The notes: generated by a model not told the origin, from the sequence alone. DNA of 64,000 nucleotides from Thiospirochaeta perfilievii (GCF_008329945.1 NZ_CP035807.1:1302001-1366000), one strand, 5' to 3'; shown: positions 26,125 to 36,802, counted from the stretch's first letter. Translations and numbers: made by a program.

Positions 26125-26460
26125 ATGATAGTAAATGAATTAGCAAAGTTTATAGGTGGACAGGTATTAACTGGAGATGGAGAACATAGGGTAAAAACCG
26201 CATTTGCCTCGGATCTTATGAGTGATGTATTAACCATGGATGAAGAGGATTTAGTATTAATTACCGGTTTATGTACTCAACAAGTTATCCGTACAGCCGA
26301 GATGTCAGACATTGAGACAGTAATTTTTGCTAGGGGAAAAAGTGTGACCCAGGATATAATTGATCTTGCAGTTGAACATGAGATCACTCTAATTTCAAGT
26401 GACCTCTCGGTTTTTAAACTGTGTGGATTACTATATGGTAAACTAGAATCAGTTTACTAA
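26125..26460 (+). CDS. Stand-alone DRTGG-domain protein
   Basis: The 111-residue protein consists of one DRTGG-type domain: MIVNELAKFIGGQVLTG at the start, a central LVLITGL segment, and a C-terminal half with VIFARGKSV and EITLISSD. DRTGG domains occur in long phosphotransacetylases and beside CBS domains as presumed ligand-sensing modules; free-standing copies occur in clostridia and thermotogae. No ligand can be assigned. It is divergent from nhaC with its own promoter, and its last four bases overlap the convergent EEP gene. Confidence 0.8.
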   Translation: MIVNELAKFIGGQVLTGDGEHRVKTAFASDLMSDVLTMDEEDLVLITGLCTQQVIRTAEMSDIETVIFARGKSVTQDIIDLAVEHEITLISSDLSVFKLCGLLYGKLESVY

Positions 26461-27512
26461 TTTAATATAAGTGATAATTTTATAGGATTGTGATCTGAGA
26501 ATTTAAATCCTAGATCTTCTGTTTTTATACTTTTTATCCCAATATTAGGAGATAGAAGGAATCCATCAATAACACACTCAAAATTCTCTCCCTTTACATA
26601 TGGGGTTTTTAAAGATCTACTTGATGGAGTCTTTCTATCAACAGCCCAATTCCAGCCTTTCATTTTCCACTCTTTAGGTAAACCCTGATTATAAATACTA
26701 GGACCCTCTTCCGATTTGAAAGTTTCACCATCTGTACCAGGCATATAGCTGTTCCAGTCTCCTCCAATAACTACATAGTTTCCTTTATCATACTCTGTTT
26801 CTGCAAAACTCTTTATAAATTCAAGTTGCATTTTTTTAATAAACCCTCCCTGATCATAGGCTGAATTATGGGTATTTATTAAAACTATAGAGTTTTTATC
26901 CCCTCTATTAATGCGACTTACTATCATGCATCTATCTAAAAAAAGTGTACTTCTAGGCCAAGAGTACCCCCCAGGAAGTGAAAGCCGACTTGATTCATCC
27001 ATTCTGTATTTAGAAAACATAACAAGACCAGCCTCAACCCTTCCATAGGATTCTTTAAAAAGAGCTGGTGGAGGAATATACCCTACCTTATAATTGGTTC
27101 CAAATACACTTCCATAGTCTGGTAATATATTAGATATAATATCTAATTGATTATCATAATATGAACGCTTACTATCTATATCAACTTCTTGGAAAAAGAG
27201 TATATCAGCTTCACTATCCTTAATAGTATCCAATATTCCATTCATATAACCTCTATACTCAGATTCTGGGGTTATTATAGTTTCACCACCATCAAAAAAG
27301 AAGTCTGTCCCCTGGCCTAATGCTCCATATCCAATATTCCAATTAAAGATAGTTATTTCATCTGGTAACTGGGTATTACGATTATTTTCCACAGTTAGTT
27401 TTTCTACATCATTTGGCTTATAATCTGTAATAGTTAACCAAGTTAAGAGACCTACAGTTAAAAGAACTACAAAACCAATCAAAGCTAATGCTACTTTTAT
27501 TCCGATTTTCAT
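26457..27512 (-). CDS. Exported or membrane-anchored EEP-family hydrolase
   Basis: The 351-residue protein has an N-terminal hydrophobic anchor or signal (about 8-30) followed by an endonuclease/exonuclease/phosphatase domain. Catalytic motifs are FNWNIGYG near 54, FFQEVD near 107 (metal Glu), GGDWNSYMP near 248 and SDHNP near 340. The family includes nucleases, sphingomyelinases and inositol phosphatases; with an export signal, an extracytoplasmic nuclease or phosphodiesterase is likely. It follows the marR gene by 106 bases on the same strand. Confidence 0.85.
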   Translation of the reverse strand: MKIGIKVALALIGFVVLLTVGLLTWLTITDYKPNDVEKLTVENNRNTQLPDEITIFNWNIGYGALGQGTDFFFDGGETIITPESEYRGYMNGILDTIKDSEADILFFQEVDIDSKRSYYDNQLDIISNILPDYGSVFGTNYKVGYIPPPALFKESYGRVEAGLVMFSKYRMDESSRLSLPGGYSWPRSTLFLDRCMIVSRINRGDKNSIVLINTHNSAYDQGGFIKKMQLEFIKSFAETEYDKGNYVVIGGDWNSYMPGTDGETFKSEEGPSIYNQGLPKEWKMKGWNWAVDRKTPSSRSLKTPYVKGENFECVIDGFLLSPNIGIKSIKTEDLGFKFSDHNPIKLSLILN

Positions 27513-27618
27513 AGAATTTATTCCTCCATATACTGTTTATAAGAGTAAAACAAACTCCAACATTATTAACAGTACACAATATAATAAACCAGGTATACTA
27601 AATCGGCAATAAATATAT

Positions 27619-28098
27619 TTACTCTTTATCAATCTTATCCTTAGAAATATCCGTAATGGATCTGTCTGCGGCTCTAAAAAAGGATAAAAAATCATCTACA
27701 TATTTCTCATCTCTATCATCAAACATTGTATAGATATCCTTAAAAAGGTTTTCATATATATATTGTTGATAGTTATTATACACCACCTCTCCAAGCTCTG
27801 TTACCAGGACTAATATCTCCTTATTATTAGAAAGGAGTTTATACCTGCTAATATATTTTTTACTCTCAAGTTTTTTCATAGTCTTGGTAATTGCAGCTTT
27901 TGTTACTCCTAACTCCTTAGAAAGCTTGGTCATATTAGCATCCTTATGTCTTAGAATCTCTTCAATAACCTGTGCTTCGGAAAAGGATAAGGTGTGATCT
28001 TTATAAAAACATAACTGTTTTTTATGTATAGATGAGTATTTATTCATGACCTTTATAACAAGCTCACTAATCTCTTTATACTGTCTCATCCACTCCAT
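27619..28098 (-). CDS. MarR-family transcriptional regulator
   Basis: The 159-residue winged-helix regulator has the DNA-binding core at about 55-115 (MTKLSKELGVTKAAITKTMK recognition region, then a basic wing). ATG 28098 directly abuts the metH stop codon, so the gene is translated from the metH message. A Cys-containing segment near 30 (QLCFYKD) is present, but I cannot call it a sensor. Whether it controls metH is unknown. Confidence 0.88.
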   Translation of the reverse strand: MEWMRQYKEISELVIKVMNKYSSIHKKQLCFYKDHTLSFSEAQVIEEILRHKDANMTKLSKELGVTKAAITKTMKKLESKKYISRYKLLSNNKEILVLVTELGEVVYNNYQQYIYENLFKDIYTMFDDRDEKYVDDFLSFFRAADRSITDISKDKIDKE

Positions 28099-31000
28099 TT
28101 AATTAATATTTCCAGATAACCACTTATACTGTTCATCTTCCTTCTCTTCCCTCTCTTTTGCATAGAGAGAAGTTTGATCTTGTCCAATAGTCCCAATTGA
28201 AAAATATTCACTTTCAGGGTGGGAAAAGTAGTACCCACATGTAGATGATACAGGTTTCATCATATAACTCTCAGTTAACTCAATATCATCTATTCCTAGA
28301 ATCTCAAATATGAGTTTTTTCTCCCTGTGATCAGGACAACAACCATAACCCGGTGCTGGTCGTATAGTGTCATAACGCCCTTTAAGGAGATCTTTAATAG
28401 GTATATTTTCCTTTGGACTATAACCCCATGTCTGGGTTCTAACAACCCGATGTAGATACTCACTTAAAGCTTCAGCAAGCCTGTAGGATAGGGTTTTTAT
28501 TAACATCAAATTGTAATCATCATCCCTATACTCATCTAAAATATCATCTAAACCAATGCCTGGAGTTCCAGCAAATAGACCTATATAGTCCTGTTTATCA
28601 ATCTCATCTGTTAAAATATAGTCACTAAGACTAAGACAGTGACCGTTTCTATTTTTTTCTTGTTGTCTTAAAGTTGGATACTTTGCCACAGTTCCATCAT
28701 TAAGGGTTATGTAGATAGTATTACCCTTAGTAACTGCTGGGAAAAAACCTACATAAGCTGATACAGAGAGTCGATGCAACATCTTATCCAGCATAGCTTT
28801 ACCCTCTGCTAATAACTTTTTAGACTCTGGATTACTCTTTTTCATCCCCCAGGCATAATAGAAGAAGGTCCAATCTATAAAATCCACAAGGCTTTCTGGT
28901 TTTATATCCGTATAGTGCTTAACTCCTATATAAGATGGTTTTATAGGTGTATAATTGGGTTCTATTTTAAATTTTGCCCTGTTTGCCTCTTCTAGGGATA
29001 GGATTTCTCGTTTTTTATTTCTTATCTCCCGCTGTTCCCTTAAAACCTGATACTCTAAGGAGATTTTTTCCCCATAGGCACGACCAGTATCCTTGTTTAA
29101 AATGGAGTTTAAAACTCCTATAGTTCTAGATGCATCTGGAACATAGACTACAGGGTTAGTAGTAGCTGGTGCTATTTTAACAGCAGTATGAATCTTACTT
29201 GTTGTAGCTCCACCAATAAATACTGGAATCTTCATACCACTTTTTTCAAGTTCTGTAGCAACGTATACCATTTCATCTAATGATGGGGTAATTAGTCCAC
29301 TTAAACCTATTAAATCAACATTTTCTTCTTTTGCTACATCTAATATTTTTTTACAGGGAACCATAACACCAAGATCAATAACCTCATAGTTATTACACTG
29401 TAAAACAACACCAACAATATTTTTCCCAATATCATGAACATCACCCTTAACTGTAGCCATTAAAACCTTGCCCTTAGAAGTAGATGTTCCAACTTTTTCA
29501 GCCTCAATAAATGGCATCAAGATGGCCACCGCCTGCTTCATAACCCTTGCGCTTTTAACTACCTGGGGCAGAAACATCTTCCCGGAACCAAAAAGATCCC
29601 CAACTCGATCCATTCCAGCCATTAAAGGTCCCTCTATAACATCGATGGCCTTATCCATCTTAAGCCGAACTTCTTCTACATCTGTATCAAGAAAGTTTGT
29701 AATTCCCTTTACTAGGGAGTGAATAAGTCTACTCTCAACTGGTTCTTCTCGCCAGGATAAATCCTCTACTACAGCCTTACCTGATGACTGGAAGTTTGCT
29801 GCAGCATCTATTAATCTATCTGTAGCCTCACTATTTCTATTTAAAACAACGTCTTCTACAAGGGTTAGAAGATGTTTAGGGATTTCATCATACACACCTA
29901 ACTGTCCAGCGTTAACAATTCCCATATCCATTCCATTTTTTATGGCATGATATAAAAAGACAGTATGGATAGCCTCTCTAACTGGATTATTTCCTCTAAA
30001 GGAGAAGGATACATTACTAACTCCTCCACTAATTCGAGTATATGGGAGGCTCTTTTTTATTCTGCCTACTGCGTTAATAAAGTCTACTGCGTAGTTATTA
30101 TGCTCTTCGATACCTGTGGCAATAGCTAATATATTTGGATCAAATATAATATCCTCTGGGGGGAAGTTTAGTTTCTCCCTTAAAAGGTTATAACTTCTAG
30201 TACATATCTCAACTTTTCTATCAGCTGTATCAGCTTGTCCAACCTCATCAAAGGCCATAACAATTGTAGCAGCACCGTAATTTCTTATTTTTTTTGCAAG
30301 TTCAAGGAATCTCTCTTCCCCTTCCTTTAAACTTATAGAGTTTACAATAGCCTTACCCTGGACACATTTAAGCCCCTGCTCTATAACTTCCCATTTAGAT
30401 GAATCTATCATTAGTGGAACCCTTGAGATATCAGGTTCAGATGCGATAAGATTTAAAAAGATCTTCATCTCCTCCTTGGAGTCTAACATCGCTTCATCTA
30501 GATTTATATCAATTATATCAGCACCGTTTTCAACCTGACTTCTGGATATCTCAAGTGCCTCTTCATATTTTTTCTCTCTAATAAGCCGTGCGAATTTTCT
30601 AGAACCTGTTACATTATTCCGCTCCCCTACATTTTGAAATAGGGAATTTTCATTTAAAACTAAGGGTTCTAACCCTGTATAAAAACTATTATGAGGGTTC
30701 TCTTTAATAACTCTTGGTTTATATTTTTTTACGGATTTAGCTATTGCTTCAATATGTATAGGAGTAGTTCCACAACAACCTCCTACAATATTTACTAAGC
30801 CTTCCTTAGCAAAATCCTCTAAAATATTTGCCATAAATTCAGGACTTTGATCATACTCCCCAAACTCATTTGGTAGTCCTGCGTTAGGGTGGGTGGAAAT
30901 TCCTGTCCAAGCTATGTTACTTACATCCTCTAGGTGAGGTTTTAGATCTTCGGCACCTAGGGCACAGTTAAAACCAACAGAAACAGGATTAATATGGGTG

Positions 31001-31686
31001 ACTGAGTAGAAAAAAGCCTTTGCTGTTTGCCCGGATAGGGTTCTACCACTTGCATCTGTTATTGTTCCAGAGATCATAACAGGGATATCTTTTCCACACT
31101 CATCAAAATAAGAAGCTACAGCGTACATACAAGCCTTAGCATTTAATGTATCAAAAACTGTTTCAAGCAGGATTATATCAGCCCCTCCCTCAACAAGAGC
31201 CTTAACTGCAACAAAATAGTCATCCTTTAAGGTATCAAAATCCATGTTTCTATATCCTGGATTGTTTACATCAGGACTTAGGGATAAGGTTCTACTTGTA
31301 GGGCCTATAGAACCTGCTACAAATCGTGGTTTATCACTAAACTCGTTACAAACCTCTTTTGCAATTTTTGCTCCATTATAATTAAGCTCATATACTAAGT
31401 CCTGGGTTCCATAATCCTCCTGGGATACCTTAGTTGAGTTAAAAGTATTAGTAGAAACTATATCTGCACCTGCATTAAGGAAATCCCTATGGATCTCCTT
31501 AATAATATCTGGTTGGGTTAATATTAGAAGGTCATTATTCCCCTGTAACGGGCTTGGATGATTTTTAAATCTTTCCGATCTAAAATCATCTTCACTTAGC
31601 TTCCTCTCCTGGATCATAGTACCCATAGCACCATCTAAAATAAGGATTCTTTCCTTCATTAGTTTAATAAACTCTTCTTTATTCAT
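28099..31686 (-). CDS. metH: Cobalamin-dependent methionine synthase
   Basis: Transfers a methyl group from 5-methyltetrahydrofolate to homocysteine through methylcobalamin. The 1195 residues cover all four modules: homocysteine domain (1-330) with the zinc Cys pair in GGCCGTTP near 302; pterin domain (about 350-620); cobalamin cap and binding domains (about 640-880) with the lower-ligand His in DVHDIGKN near 750 and [11 protein letters not shown]; and the SAM-dependent reactivation domain (about 890-1190) with [18 protein letters not shown] precedes the ATG. No B12 or SAM riboswitch fits the 43-base gap upstream. It is likely co-transcribed with dgt (upstream) and marR (downstream). Confidence 0.97.
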   Translation of the reverse strand: MNKEEFIKLMKERILILDGAMGTMIQERKLSEDDFRSERFKNHPSPLQGNNDLLILTQPDIIKEIHRDFLNAGADIVSTNTFNSTKVSQEDYGTQDLVYELNYNGAKIAKEVCNEFSDKPRFVAGSIGPTSRTLSLSPDVNNPGYRNMDFDTLKDDYFVAVKALVEGGADIILLETVFDTLNAKACMYAVASYFDECGKDIPVMISGTITDASGRTLSGQTAKAFFYSVTHINPVSVGFNCALGAEDLKPHLEDVSNIAWTGISTHPNAGLPNEFGEYDQSPEFMANILEDFAKEGLVNIVGGCCGTTPIHIEAIAKSVKKYKPRVIKENPHNSFYTGLEPLVLNENSLFQNVGERNNVTGSRKFARLIREKKYEEALEISRSQVENGADIIDINLDEAMLDSKEEMKIFLNLIASEPDISRVPLMIDSSKWEVIEQGLKCVQGKAIVNSISLKEGEERFLELAKKIRNYGAATIVMAFDEVGQADTADRKVEICTRSYNLLREKLNFPPEDIIFDPNILAIATGIEEHNNYAVDFINAVGRIKKSLPYTRISGGVSNVSFSFRGNNPVREAIHTVFLYHAIKNGMDMGIVNAGQLGVYDEIPKHLLTLVEDVVLNRNSEATDRLIDAAANFQSSGKAVVEDLSWREEPVESRLIHSLVKGITNFLDTDVEEVRLKMDKAIDVIEGPLMAGMDRVGDLFGSGKMFLPQVVKSARVMKQAVAILMPFIEAEKVGTSTSKGKVLMATVKGDVHDIGKNIVGVVLQCNNYEVIDLGVMVPCKKILDVAKEENVDLIGLSGLITPSLDEMVYVATELEKSGMKIPVFIGGATTSKIHTAVKIAPATTNPVVYVPDASRTIGVLNSILNKDTGRAYGEKISLEYQVLREQREIRNKKREILSLEEANRAKFKIEPNYTPIKPSYIGVKHYTDIKPESLVDFIDWTFFYYAWGMKKSNPESKKLLAEGKAMLDKMLHRLSVSAYVGFFPAVTKGNTIYITLNDGTVAKYPTLRQQEKNRNGHCLSLSDYILTDEIDKQDYIGLFAGTPGIGLDDILDEYRDDDYNLMLIKTLSYRLAEALSEYLHRVVRTQTWGYSPKENIPIKDLLKGRYDTIRPAPGYGCCPDHREKKLIFEILGIDDIELTESYMMKPVSSTCGYYFSHPESEYFSIGTIGQDQTSLYAKEREEKEDEQYKWLSGNIN

Positions 31687-31729
31687 ATACTCTCCAGGTT
31701 ATTCTTGTAGGGTTATTTTACATATTTTA

Positions 31730-33016
31730 TTATAGCAAGTCAAAAGCTGTTCCACTTCCTGGAATAAATAGACGACTATAAATTTTACCTGCGTAGGCAT
31801 CGGACATACCAGAAATATAATCACATATAACCCGCATACTATCACTTTTAGTCTCTTGGTTTTTATAAACAGTTACAAAGTCCTTAGGCATTAACATCTC
31901 TGGATCAGAAGAGAACGCTTCGAATAACTTTGTTACAACGTGTCTCCCCTTAAACTCAATGGTCTGCCCCGCCTGGGACTTTATTATATACATAGTAGTT
32001 ATCTCTTTTAAAACATCAAGTAGCTTCTTTGCATTAGGAGTTAATGTTGCTTTATATGAGAAGATTGGGGATTCAAATCCAGGAACATCCTCAATATAAG
32101 AGGATATTATTAAAGCGTGCACAAGACCTCCAATTGCACTCTTTCTTAAGTGGTGGGCATTTATATCCCTACTAAACAGATCATTTTTAATATTGTCTAA
32201 CCCCATCTTTTTCATCCAAGTAGTGTCAACCCTATCTTCAACGTCCTTCCAGACATCAGAATGTATCAATTTTAAGGCTACTCCATCCTCAAAGTCATGG
32301 ACCGCGTAGGATATATCATCGGCTAACTCCATAATAGATGTATCTAAAGAGTGGTATATAGTTTTCCCAACCTTACTCTCTGTTGGGTGAATATAGGTAG
32401 TAAATAGATCAATATCACTTTTAGGTAGAGGGGAGAAGATCCAATCTGTAACATCTAATTCCGAGTCATGATAACATTTAGGGGGGTGAATTTTATTTGA
32501 TGAATACCCCTTTGTATCTTTTTTTAATAACAAGGAGTAGTTTACAGGATACTTTATAACCCCTAATAGGGTTCTTCTTGTTAAGTTTAGTCCAAACCCT
32601 GGAGTGTGTGCTTCAAGTTTAGACAGAAGTCTTAACGTCTGACCATTACCTTCAAATCCACCCCACTCTTCCATCATTGTATTTAAAGCCAACTCTCCAC
32701 CATGGCCAAAGGGAGGGTGTCCAATATCATGGGCTAAACTAATAGCCTCAATTAAATCAACTGGAGGTAAATATCTGTTTTTTCCCTCTAAGTGAGTTAC
32801 AATTCCTTTACCAATTTGGGCAACTTCCATGGAGTGGGTTAACCTTGTCCTGTGGAAATCTCCATCAGAGACACCTAGAACCTGTGTTTTAGACTGGAGT
32901 CTTCTAAAAGCTGCAGAATGAATAATTCTTGCCCGATCTCGTTCGTAGGAGTCCCTATTATTTTCTGGTCTATCTACTAGACCTCCACTTCTTCTATCTT
33001 GCCAAAACTTTTTCAT
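31730..33016 (-). CDS. dgt: dGTP triphosphohydrolase, HD family
   Basis: Cleaves dGTP (or other dNTPs) to deoxynucleoside and triphosphate. The 428-residue protein has the metal-binding HD signature: RLTHSMEVAQIG near 60, SLAHDIGHPPFGHGGE near 91-106, and the later Asp in MELADDISYAVHD near 228. The N-terminal RIIHSAAFRRLQSKTQV is typical of Dgt. Length lies between the short and the E. coli (505 aa) forms. AAGGAAGG precedes the ATG. Roles described for relatives include dNTP-pool control and phage restriction. Confidence 0.93.
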   Translation of the reverse strand: MKKFWQDRRSGGLVDRPENNRDSYERDRARIIHSAAFRRLQSKTQVLGVSDGDFHRTRLTHSMEVAQIGKGIVTHLEGKNRYLPPVDLIEAISLAHDIGHPPFGHGGELALNTMMEEWGGFEGNGQTLRLLSKLEAHTPGFGLNLTRRTLLGVIKYPVNYSLLLKKDTKGYSSNKIHPPKCYHDSELDVTDWIFSPLPKSDIDLFTTYIHPTESKVGKTIYHSLDTSIMELADDISYAVHDFEDGVALKLIHSDVWKDVEDRVDTTWMKKMGLDNIKNDLFSRDINAHHLRKSAIGGLVHALIISSYIEDVPGFESPIFSYKATLTPNAKKLLDVLKEITTMYIIKSQAGQTIEFKGRHVVTKLFEAFSSDPEMLMPKDFVTVYKNQETKSDSMRVICDYISGMSDAYAGKIYSRLFIPGSGTAFDLL

Positions 33017-33047
33017 AAAATCCTTCCTTCTTTTAGATTAAGGTTTA

Positions 33048-34703
33048 CTAGGAAAATTTGAAAGTTCCTTTTGATTTATTTTTGACTTTATATAGGTTCA
33101 CGTCAGCTCTTTTTAGAGATGTTTCAAAATCCTCACCACTTGGAGATAGAATACCACCAGCACTTACACTGTATTTGAAACTTTTATCTTCCACACAGAC
33201 CAAATTATTACTTATCTCATTCCATATGTTTTTCATAAGGATCTCTCCTCTTGTTATAGAACAACCAATAAGCATAATTATAAATTCGTCACCTCCTAGC
33301 CGGATAATGTAGTCTGTCTCTCTTACATATTTTTTTACTAATAGAGTAAAACGGATTAAAACCTCATCACCTGCAGCATGTCCATATATATCATTTATAT
33401 CTTTAAAATCATCTAAATCACAAATAATAATTAAATAGTCATTACTTTCAAATTGTACATAACTTAAGATGTTTCTATTATTCACATTAGTTAAAGGGTC
33501 AATTACAGATTTATTGTAATAGTGATCAGCCCTTCGTTTCTCGCTAACAATACTGTTATTTTTATCTACATAATCACAAATAAAATATATGAAAATAAAA
33601 AGCAGATATATAAATAGACCAAGATGAATCATACTAGTATAAGGCTTGCCTATAAGACTAAAAACAAAGTATCTAATTCCAAAGAATGAAGTAGACACAA
33701 TACCAATGGAGATAATATCAAATCTACTACTGTTACTATTTAAAATTTTTGGACTTAAAAGCACAAAAAATAAGAATACAAAATTTATAAAGTTGACAAT
33801 TATCCTGCCCTGAGTAAAGCCATTATATGTTGATGGAAAAATTAAAAAAAACAGAGAAATAGAGGTAGATAGGAATATCAATACTCTATGTTTCTTTGAA
33901 ATATAACCATTTATAGCATGCATAACAACCCCGTAATTGAGATAGAACCCAAGGATAAAACAGGAAATAAGTATTTTTCTGTAAAGTAAGCTAGATATCA
34001 TTAATCTTTCTATGGATATAAAATCTAGGAAAAATATACCCCATAGAATAAATGCAATCCCTAAAAAGAAATGTTTTTTATCTGTTCCCTTGTTAATAAA
34101 TCCTAGTGATATAAAAAGAACTCCAATAGTTACCGTTAACCCCATCATAAAAAAAATAATATTCTCATTAAGCAGTTTAATAAGCATAAATTTTTTAAGG
34201 TGTTTAGTTAAGTTAATAATATAAGGAGAATTTGCTAGAGATACTTCATCCATGGCATAGAGTTCAATTGTTATATTATGAGTCCCCTTATTTAGTGTAT
34301 AAGGAATAGGGAAGATTCCTGACTCCTTCCAAATATTAGCCAAACCATGTTCAAGATCCCCCTTTTGAATTATATATTTTTTATCTATCCATACTCTAAA
34401 ACCGTAATTGGGTTGTTGGGTTATTACTAAGTATCCATTAGAAATCTCCTTATCTACATAGAATTTGCTACTTATTCTATATAAGCCTTCACTATAGTTA
34501 GGACTCTTTTCAATATTCAAAACAAATGTATTAGTAATCTCTTCAGATGCTGTAAATCCTGGAGTTACTAACTGCCATGGGTCATTAATTACAATTGCAT
34601 CTGATGGAATTGAAAAGACATATTCCACCCCTATAGATATTAAATATGATGCTAGTAAGATAGTAAATAATAGAAATACTCTTCTTATAACTGAAAACTT
34701 CAT
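33048..34703 (-). CDS. Membrane diguanylate cyclase, 7TM-DISM type
   Basis: The 551-residue protein starts with a signal/anchor (about 8-28), then an extracytoplasmic beta-rich domain (about 40-175), seven closely spaced helices (about 180-385) as in 7TMR-DISM receptors, and a C-terminal GGDEF domain (about 395-551). The active-site motif RLGGDEF is intact near 467-473, so it should make c-di-GMP; an RxxD inhibitory site is not obvious. The ligand of the sensor is unknown. Promoter elements lie immediately upstream and predict a leaderless message. dgt follows after 31 bases. Confidence 0.92.
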   Translation of the reverse strand: MKFSVIRRVFLLFTILLASYLISIGVEYVFSIPSDAIVINDPWQLVTPGFTASEEITNTFVLNIEKSPNYSEGLYRISSKFYVDKEISNGYLVITQQPNYGFRVWIDKKYIIQKGDLEHGLANIWKESGIFPIPYTLNKGTHNITIELYAMDEVSLANSPYIINLTKHLKKFMLIKLLNENIIFFMMGLTVTIGVLFISLGFINKGTDKKHFFLGIAFILWGIFFLDFISIERLMISSLLYRKILISCFILGFYLNYGVVMHAINGYISKKHRVLIFLSTSISLFFLIFPSTYNGFTQGRIIVNFINFVFLFFVLLSPKILNSNSSRFDIISIGIVSTSFFGIRYFVFSLIGKPYTSMIHLGLFIYLLFIFIYFICDYVDKNNSIVSEKRRADHYYNKSVIDPLTNVNNRNILSYVQFESNDYLIIICDLDDFKDINDIYGHAAGDEVLIRFTLLVKKYVRETDYIIRLGGDEFIIMLIGCSITRGEILMKNIWNEISNNLVCVEDKSFKYSVSAGGILSPSGEDFETSLKRADVNLYKVKNKSKGTFKFS

Positions 34704-34709
34704 AAATTA

Positions 34710-34739
34710 ATTATAGTCAATTTTAACAAGTTTATACAA
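34710..34739 (-). promoter_or_regulatory. Promoter of the 7TM-GGDEF gene, predicted leaderless
   Basis: Read on the minus strand: TTGTAT, 18-bp spacer, TATAAT, then six bases to the ATG at 34703. No Shine-Dalgarno sequence is present. Confidence 0.65.
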
Positions 34740-34770
34740 AAGATTTCTTTTTTACGGTAGAGTATTATCT

Positions 34771-35367
34771 ATGAATATAATTTTTGATCTAGGTGGGGTT
34801 GTTTTTAACTGGGACCCAAATAACTTAATAAAACGTCTAAATTTTGAAAAAGAAGAGGAAAAATTATTAAAACAATTTCTTTTTAATAGTGAGGATTGGA
34901 TAAAACTAGATCAAGGTATTATCTATAGAGATGAAGTAGTAAAAAAATGCTCAATAATGTCGGGTCTAAGTGCTACTACAATTAATAGGGTTTTTGATGC
35001 CGTTCCAACTGAATTAACAGTAAAAAAAGAGATGGTTCAGTTAATACAGGAGTTAAAGAGCAAAAATTACAGCCTCTATGTCCTCTCTAATATGCATAAA
35101 GAGTTTGCTGAATACTTAATAAAAAACTACTCATTTTGGGATAATTTTACTCAAATAACATTTTCCTGTGATGTAAAAATGGTAAAACCTAATATAGATA
35201 TCTATAAGAGCCTATTGGAAGTTAACAAAATAAATGCTTCTGACTCAATTTTTATTGATGATACGGTTGTTAATATTGAAGCGGCCAACTCTCTTGGTTT
35301 AGATGGAATACTTTTTTCATCTGTTGATCAGATTAGAGATGAGTTAAAAATAAGAGGAGTGAAGTAG
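34771..35367 (+). CDS. HAD-family phosphatase (YihX-like)
   Basis: The 198-residue subfamily IA hydrolase has nucleophile D6 in IFDLGGVVFNW (D-x-G rather than D-x-D, as in YihX-type sugar phosphatases), motif II Ser in VLSNMH near 108, motif III Lys in MVKPN near 144 and motif IV FIDDT near 170. YihX relatives act on alpha-glucose 1-phosphate and other phosphates; the substrate here is not decided. No Shine-Dalgarno sequence is evident. Divergent from the GGDEF gene. Confidence 0.88.
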   Translation: MNIIFDLGGVVFNWDPNNLIKRLNFEKEEEKLLKQFLFNSEDWIKLDQGIIYRDEVVKKCSIMSGLSATTINRVFDAVPTELTVKKEMVQLIQELKSKNYSLYVLSNMHKEFAEYLIKNYSFWDNFTQITFSCDVKMVKPNIDIYKSLLEVNKINASDSIFIDDTVVNIEAANSLGLDGILFSSVDQIRDELKIRGVK

Positions 35368-35378
35368 TTCACCCCTCT
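35353..35378 (+). terminator. Hairpin over the HAD stop codon
   Basis: 11-bp stem with one mismatch (AGAGGAGTGAA/TTCACCCCTCT) around a loop that contains the TAG stop codon. No strong T tract follows. It may serve both convergent genes. Confidence 0.45.
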
Positions 35379-35384
35379 ATATAA

Positions 35385-35405
35385 ATGCATGCATGCATGC
35401 ATGCA
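35385..35405. repeat. (ATGC)5 tetranucleotide repeat
   Basis: Five perfect ATGC units plus one A between the convergent HAD and uracil permease genes. Each unit pair is self-complementary, so the 20-bp tract is also a perfect palindrome that can form a hairpin or Z/cruciform structure. Confidence 0.95.
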
Positions 35406-35411
35406 ACCACA

Positions 35412-36737
35412 CTATTTATCGATCTCGTGTTGGATCATTTCCTCTGCTGTCTCCTCTTCAATATCATTTAAAGATTTTGGAAGAATCAGATTTAGAATAA
35501 TACCAATAAATGCAGCAAGAGCAACTCCACCTAACTCAAAGGAGACACTCTCTGATATTGGCGCGATAATAGTTCCTCCACCAATACCAACAACAAGAAT
35601 TACAGAACTAATAGTTAAGTTCCGCTTCTCTCCATAATTAACACCACTTTCAGATATAGTTCTAATACCTGCTGAAGCAATTATTCCAAACAACATAGCA
35701 GAAACTCCCCCCATAACAGGTGCTGGGATTGTTTGGATAAATGCCCCTACTGGTGGGATAAAAGATAAAAGAATAGCAACAACAGCAGCACCACCAGTTA
35801 CCCAAACAGAATGAACTCCAGTAATAGCCATAACCCCAACATTCTCACCGTAAGTTGTATTTGGAGGTCCACCAAATAGAGCAGCAATAGATGTAGCAAT
35901 ACCGTCACCTGCTAAAGTTCTATGTATACCTGGATCTTTATAAAAATCCTTTTTACAAACCTTTCCTAATACCATAGTATCACCTAAGTGTTCAGCTATA
36001 GTTGCTAAAGCTACCAACATAAAAGTAATAATTGGAATTATTGCAAATTTAGGAAAAACAAACGTAGGAACTGAGAATGGTGCAGCGTTGGAGATAACTG
36101 TAAAATCAATTAAATGGTAAGCTGGAATAAAACTTCCCATAATAAAAGTAAAAAGATACCCACCAACAATACCAACTAAAATAGGTATAACGTTAAAGAA
36201 ACCCTTTAATACAATGGATGAAATTACAGCGATAGCTAGTGTAACTCCAGCAATAGATAGGTGAACTAGACTATATCCGTCGGCACCACCTGAAGTATTC
36301 ATGGCCATACCCATTGCAACTGGGGCTAAAGTTAGACCAATAACTATAATTATAGAACCTACAACAACAGGAGGTAGTAATCTATCAACCCATCCCTTAC
36401 CAAATTGTCTAATAATAAGTGCTATTAATGTATAGAAGATACCTACACAAAAAGCAGCACCAAAAGCATATGCTACCCCAAATTTACCTGAAACAAGTAT
36501 GATTGGAGCTATAAAAGCAAAGGATGATCCTAAATATGCAGGAACCCTTCCCTTGGTTATTAGGATATAGATTAATGTACCTATTCCAGATGTAAATAGT
36601 GCTGTAGTTGGACTTAGTCCAGTTAATGCAGGAACTAAAACTGTCGAACCAAACATAGCAAATACATGTTGGATACTAAGAGGTATCCACTTGCCTATAG
36701 GTGGGCGTTCATTAGTTCCAATAATTTTTTCACTCAT
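35412..36737 (-). CDS. uraA: Uracil permease, NCS2 family
   Basis: Inner-membrane nucleobase:H+ symporter (441 aa, about 14 segments). UraA-type features are IQHVFAMFGSTVLVP near 22-36, the SSFAFI segment near 71, the ATIAEHLGD region near 247 with the substrate-binding Glu, and GGPPNTTYGENVGV near 290-303. The N-terminal sequence is closer to uracil than to xanthine carriers. It is separated by 65 bases from the divergent mntP gene, too short for a PyrR-type leader. Confidence 0.92.
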   Translation of the reverse strand: MSEKIIGTNERPPIGKWIPLSIQHVFAMFGSTVLVPALTGLSPTTALFTSGIGTLIYILITKGRVPAYLGSSFAFIAPIILVSGKFGVAYAFGAAFCVGIFYTLIALIIRQFGKGWVDRLLPPVVVGSIIIVIGLTLAPVAMGMAMNTSGGADGYSLVHLSIAGVTLAIAVISSIVLKGFFNVIPILVGIVGGYLFTFIMGSFIPAYHLIDFTVISNAAPFSVPTFVFPKFAIIPIITFMLVALATIAEHLGDTMVLGKVCKKDFYKDPGIHRTLAGDGIATSIAALFGGPPNTTYGENVGVMAITGVHSVWVTGGAAVVAILLSFIPPVGAFIQTIPAPVMGGVSAMLFGIIASAGIRTISESGVNYGEKRNLTISSVILVVGIGGGTIIAPISESVSFELGGVALAAFIGIILNLILPKSLNDIEEETAEEMIQHEIDK

Positions 36738-36802
36738 TATTGCTCCTTAAAAATAAAATTTAATATATAATATTACTATATAGTAATTATTAAAAGGAGT
36801 AT

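Noticed and set aside
30260-30267. ACAATTGT inside metH
   Set aside because: It lies in coding sequence away from any promoter; one chance match in 64 kb of AT-rich DNA is expected.
31687-31729. Cobalamin or SAM riboswitch before metH
   Set aside because: Only 43 bases separate metH from dgt and no leader structure fits.
36738-36802. yybP-ykoY manganese riboswitch before mntP
   Set aside because: The 65-base shared intergenic region is too short and contains no such fold.
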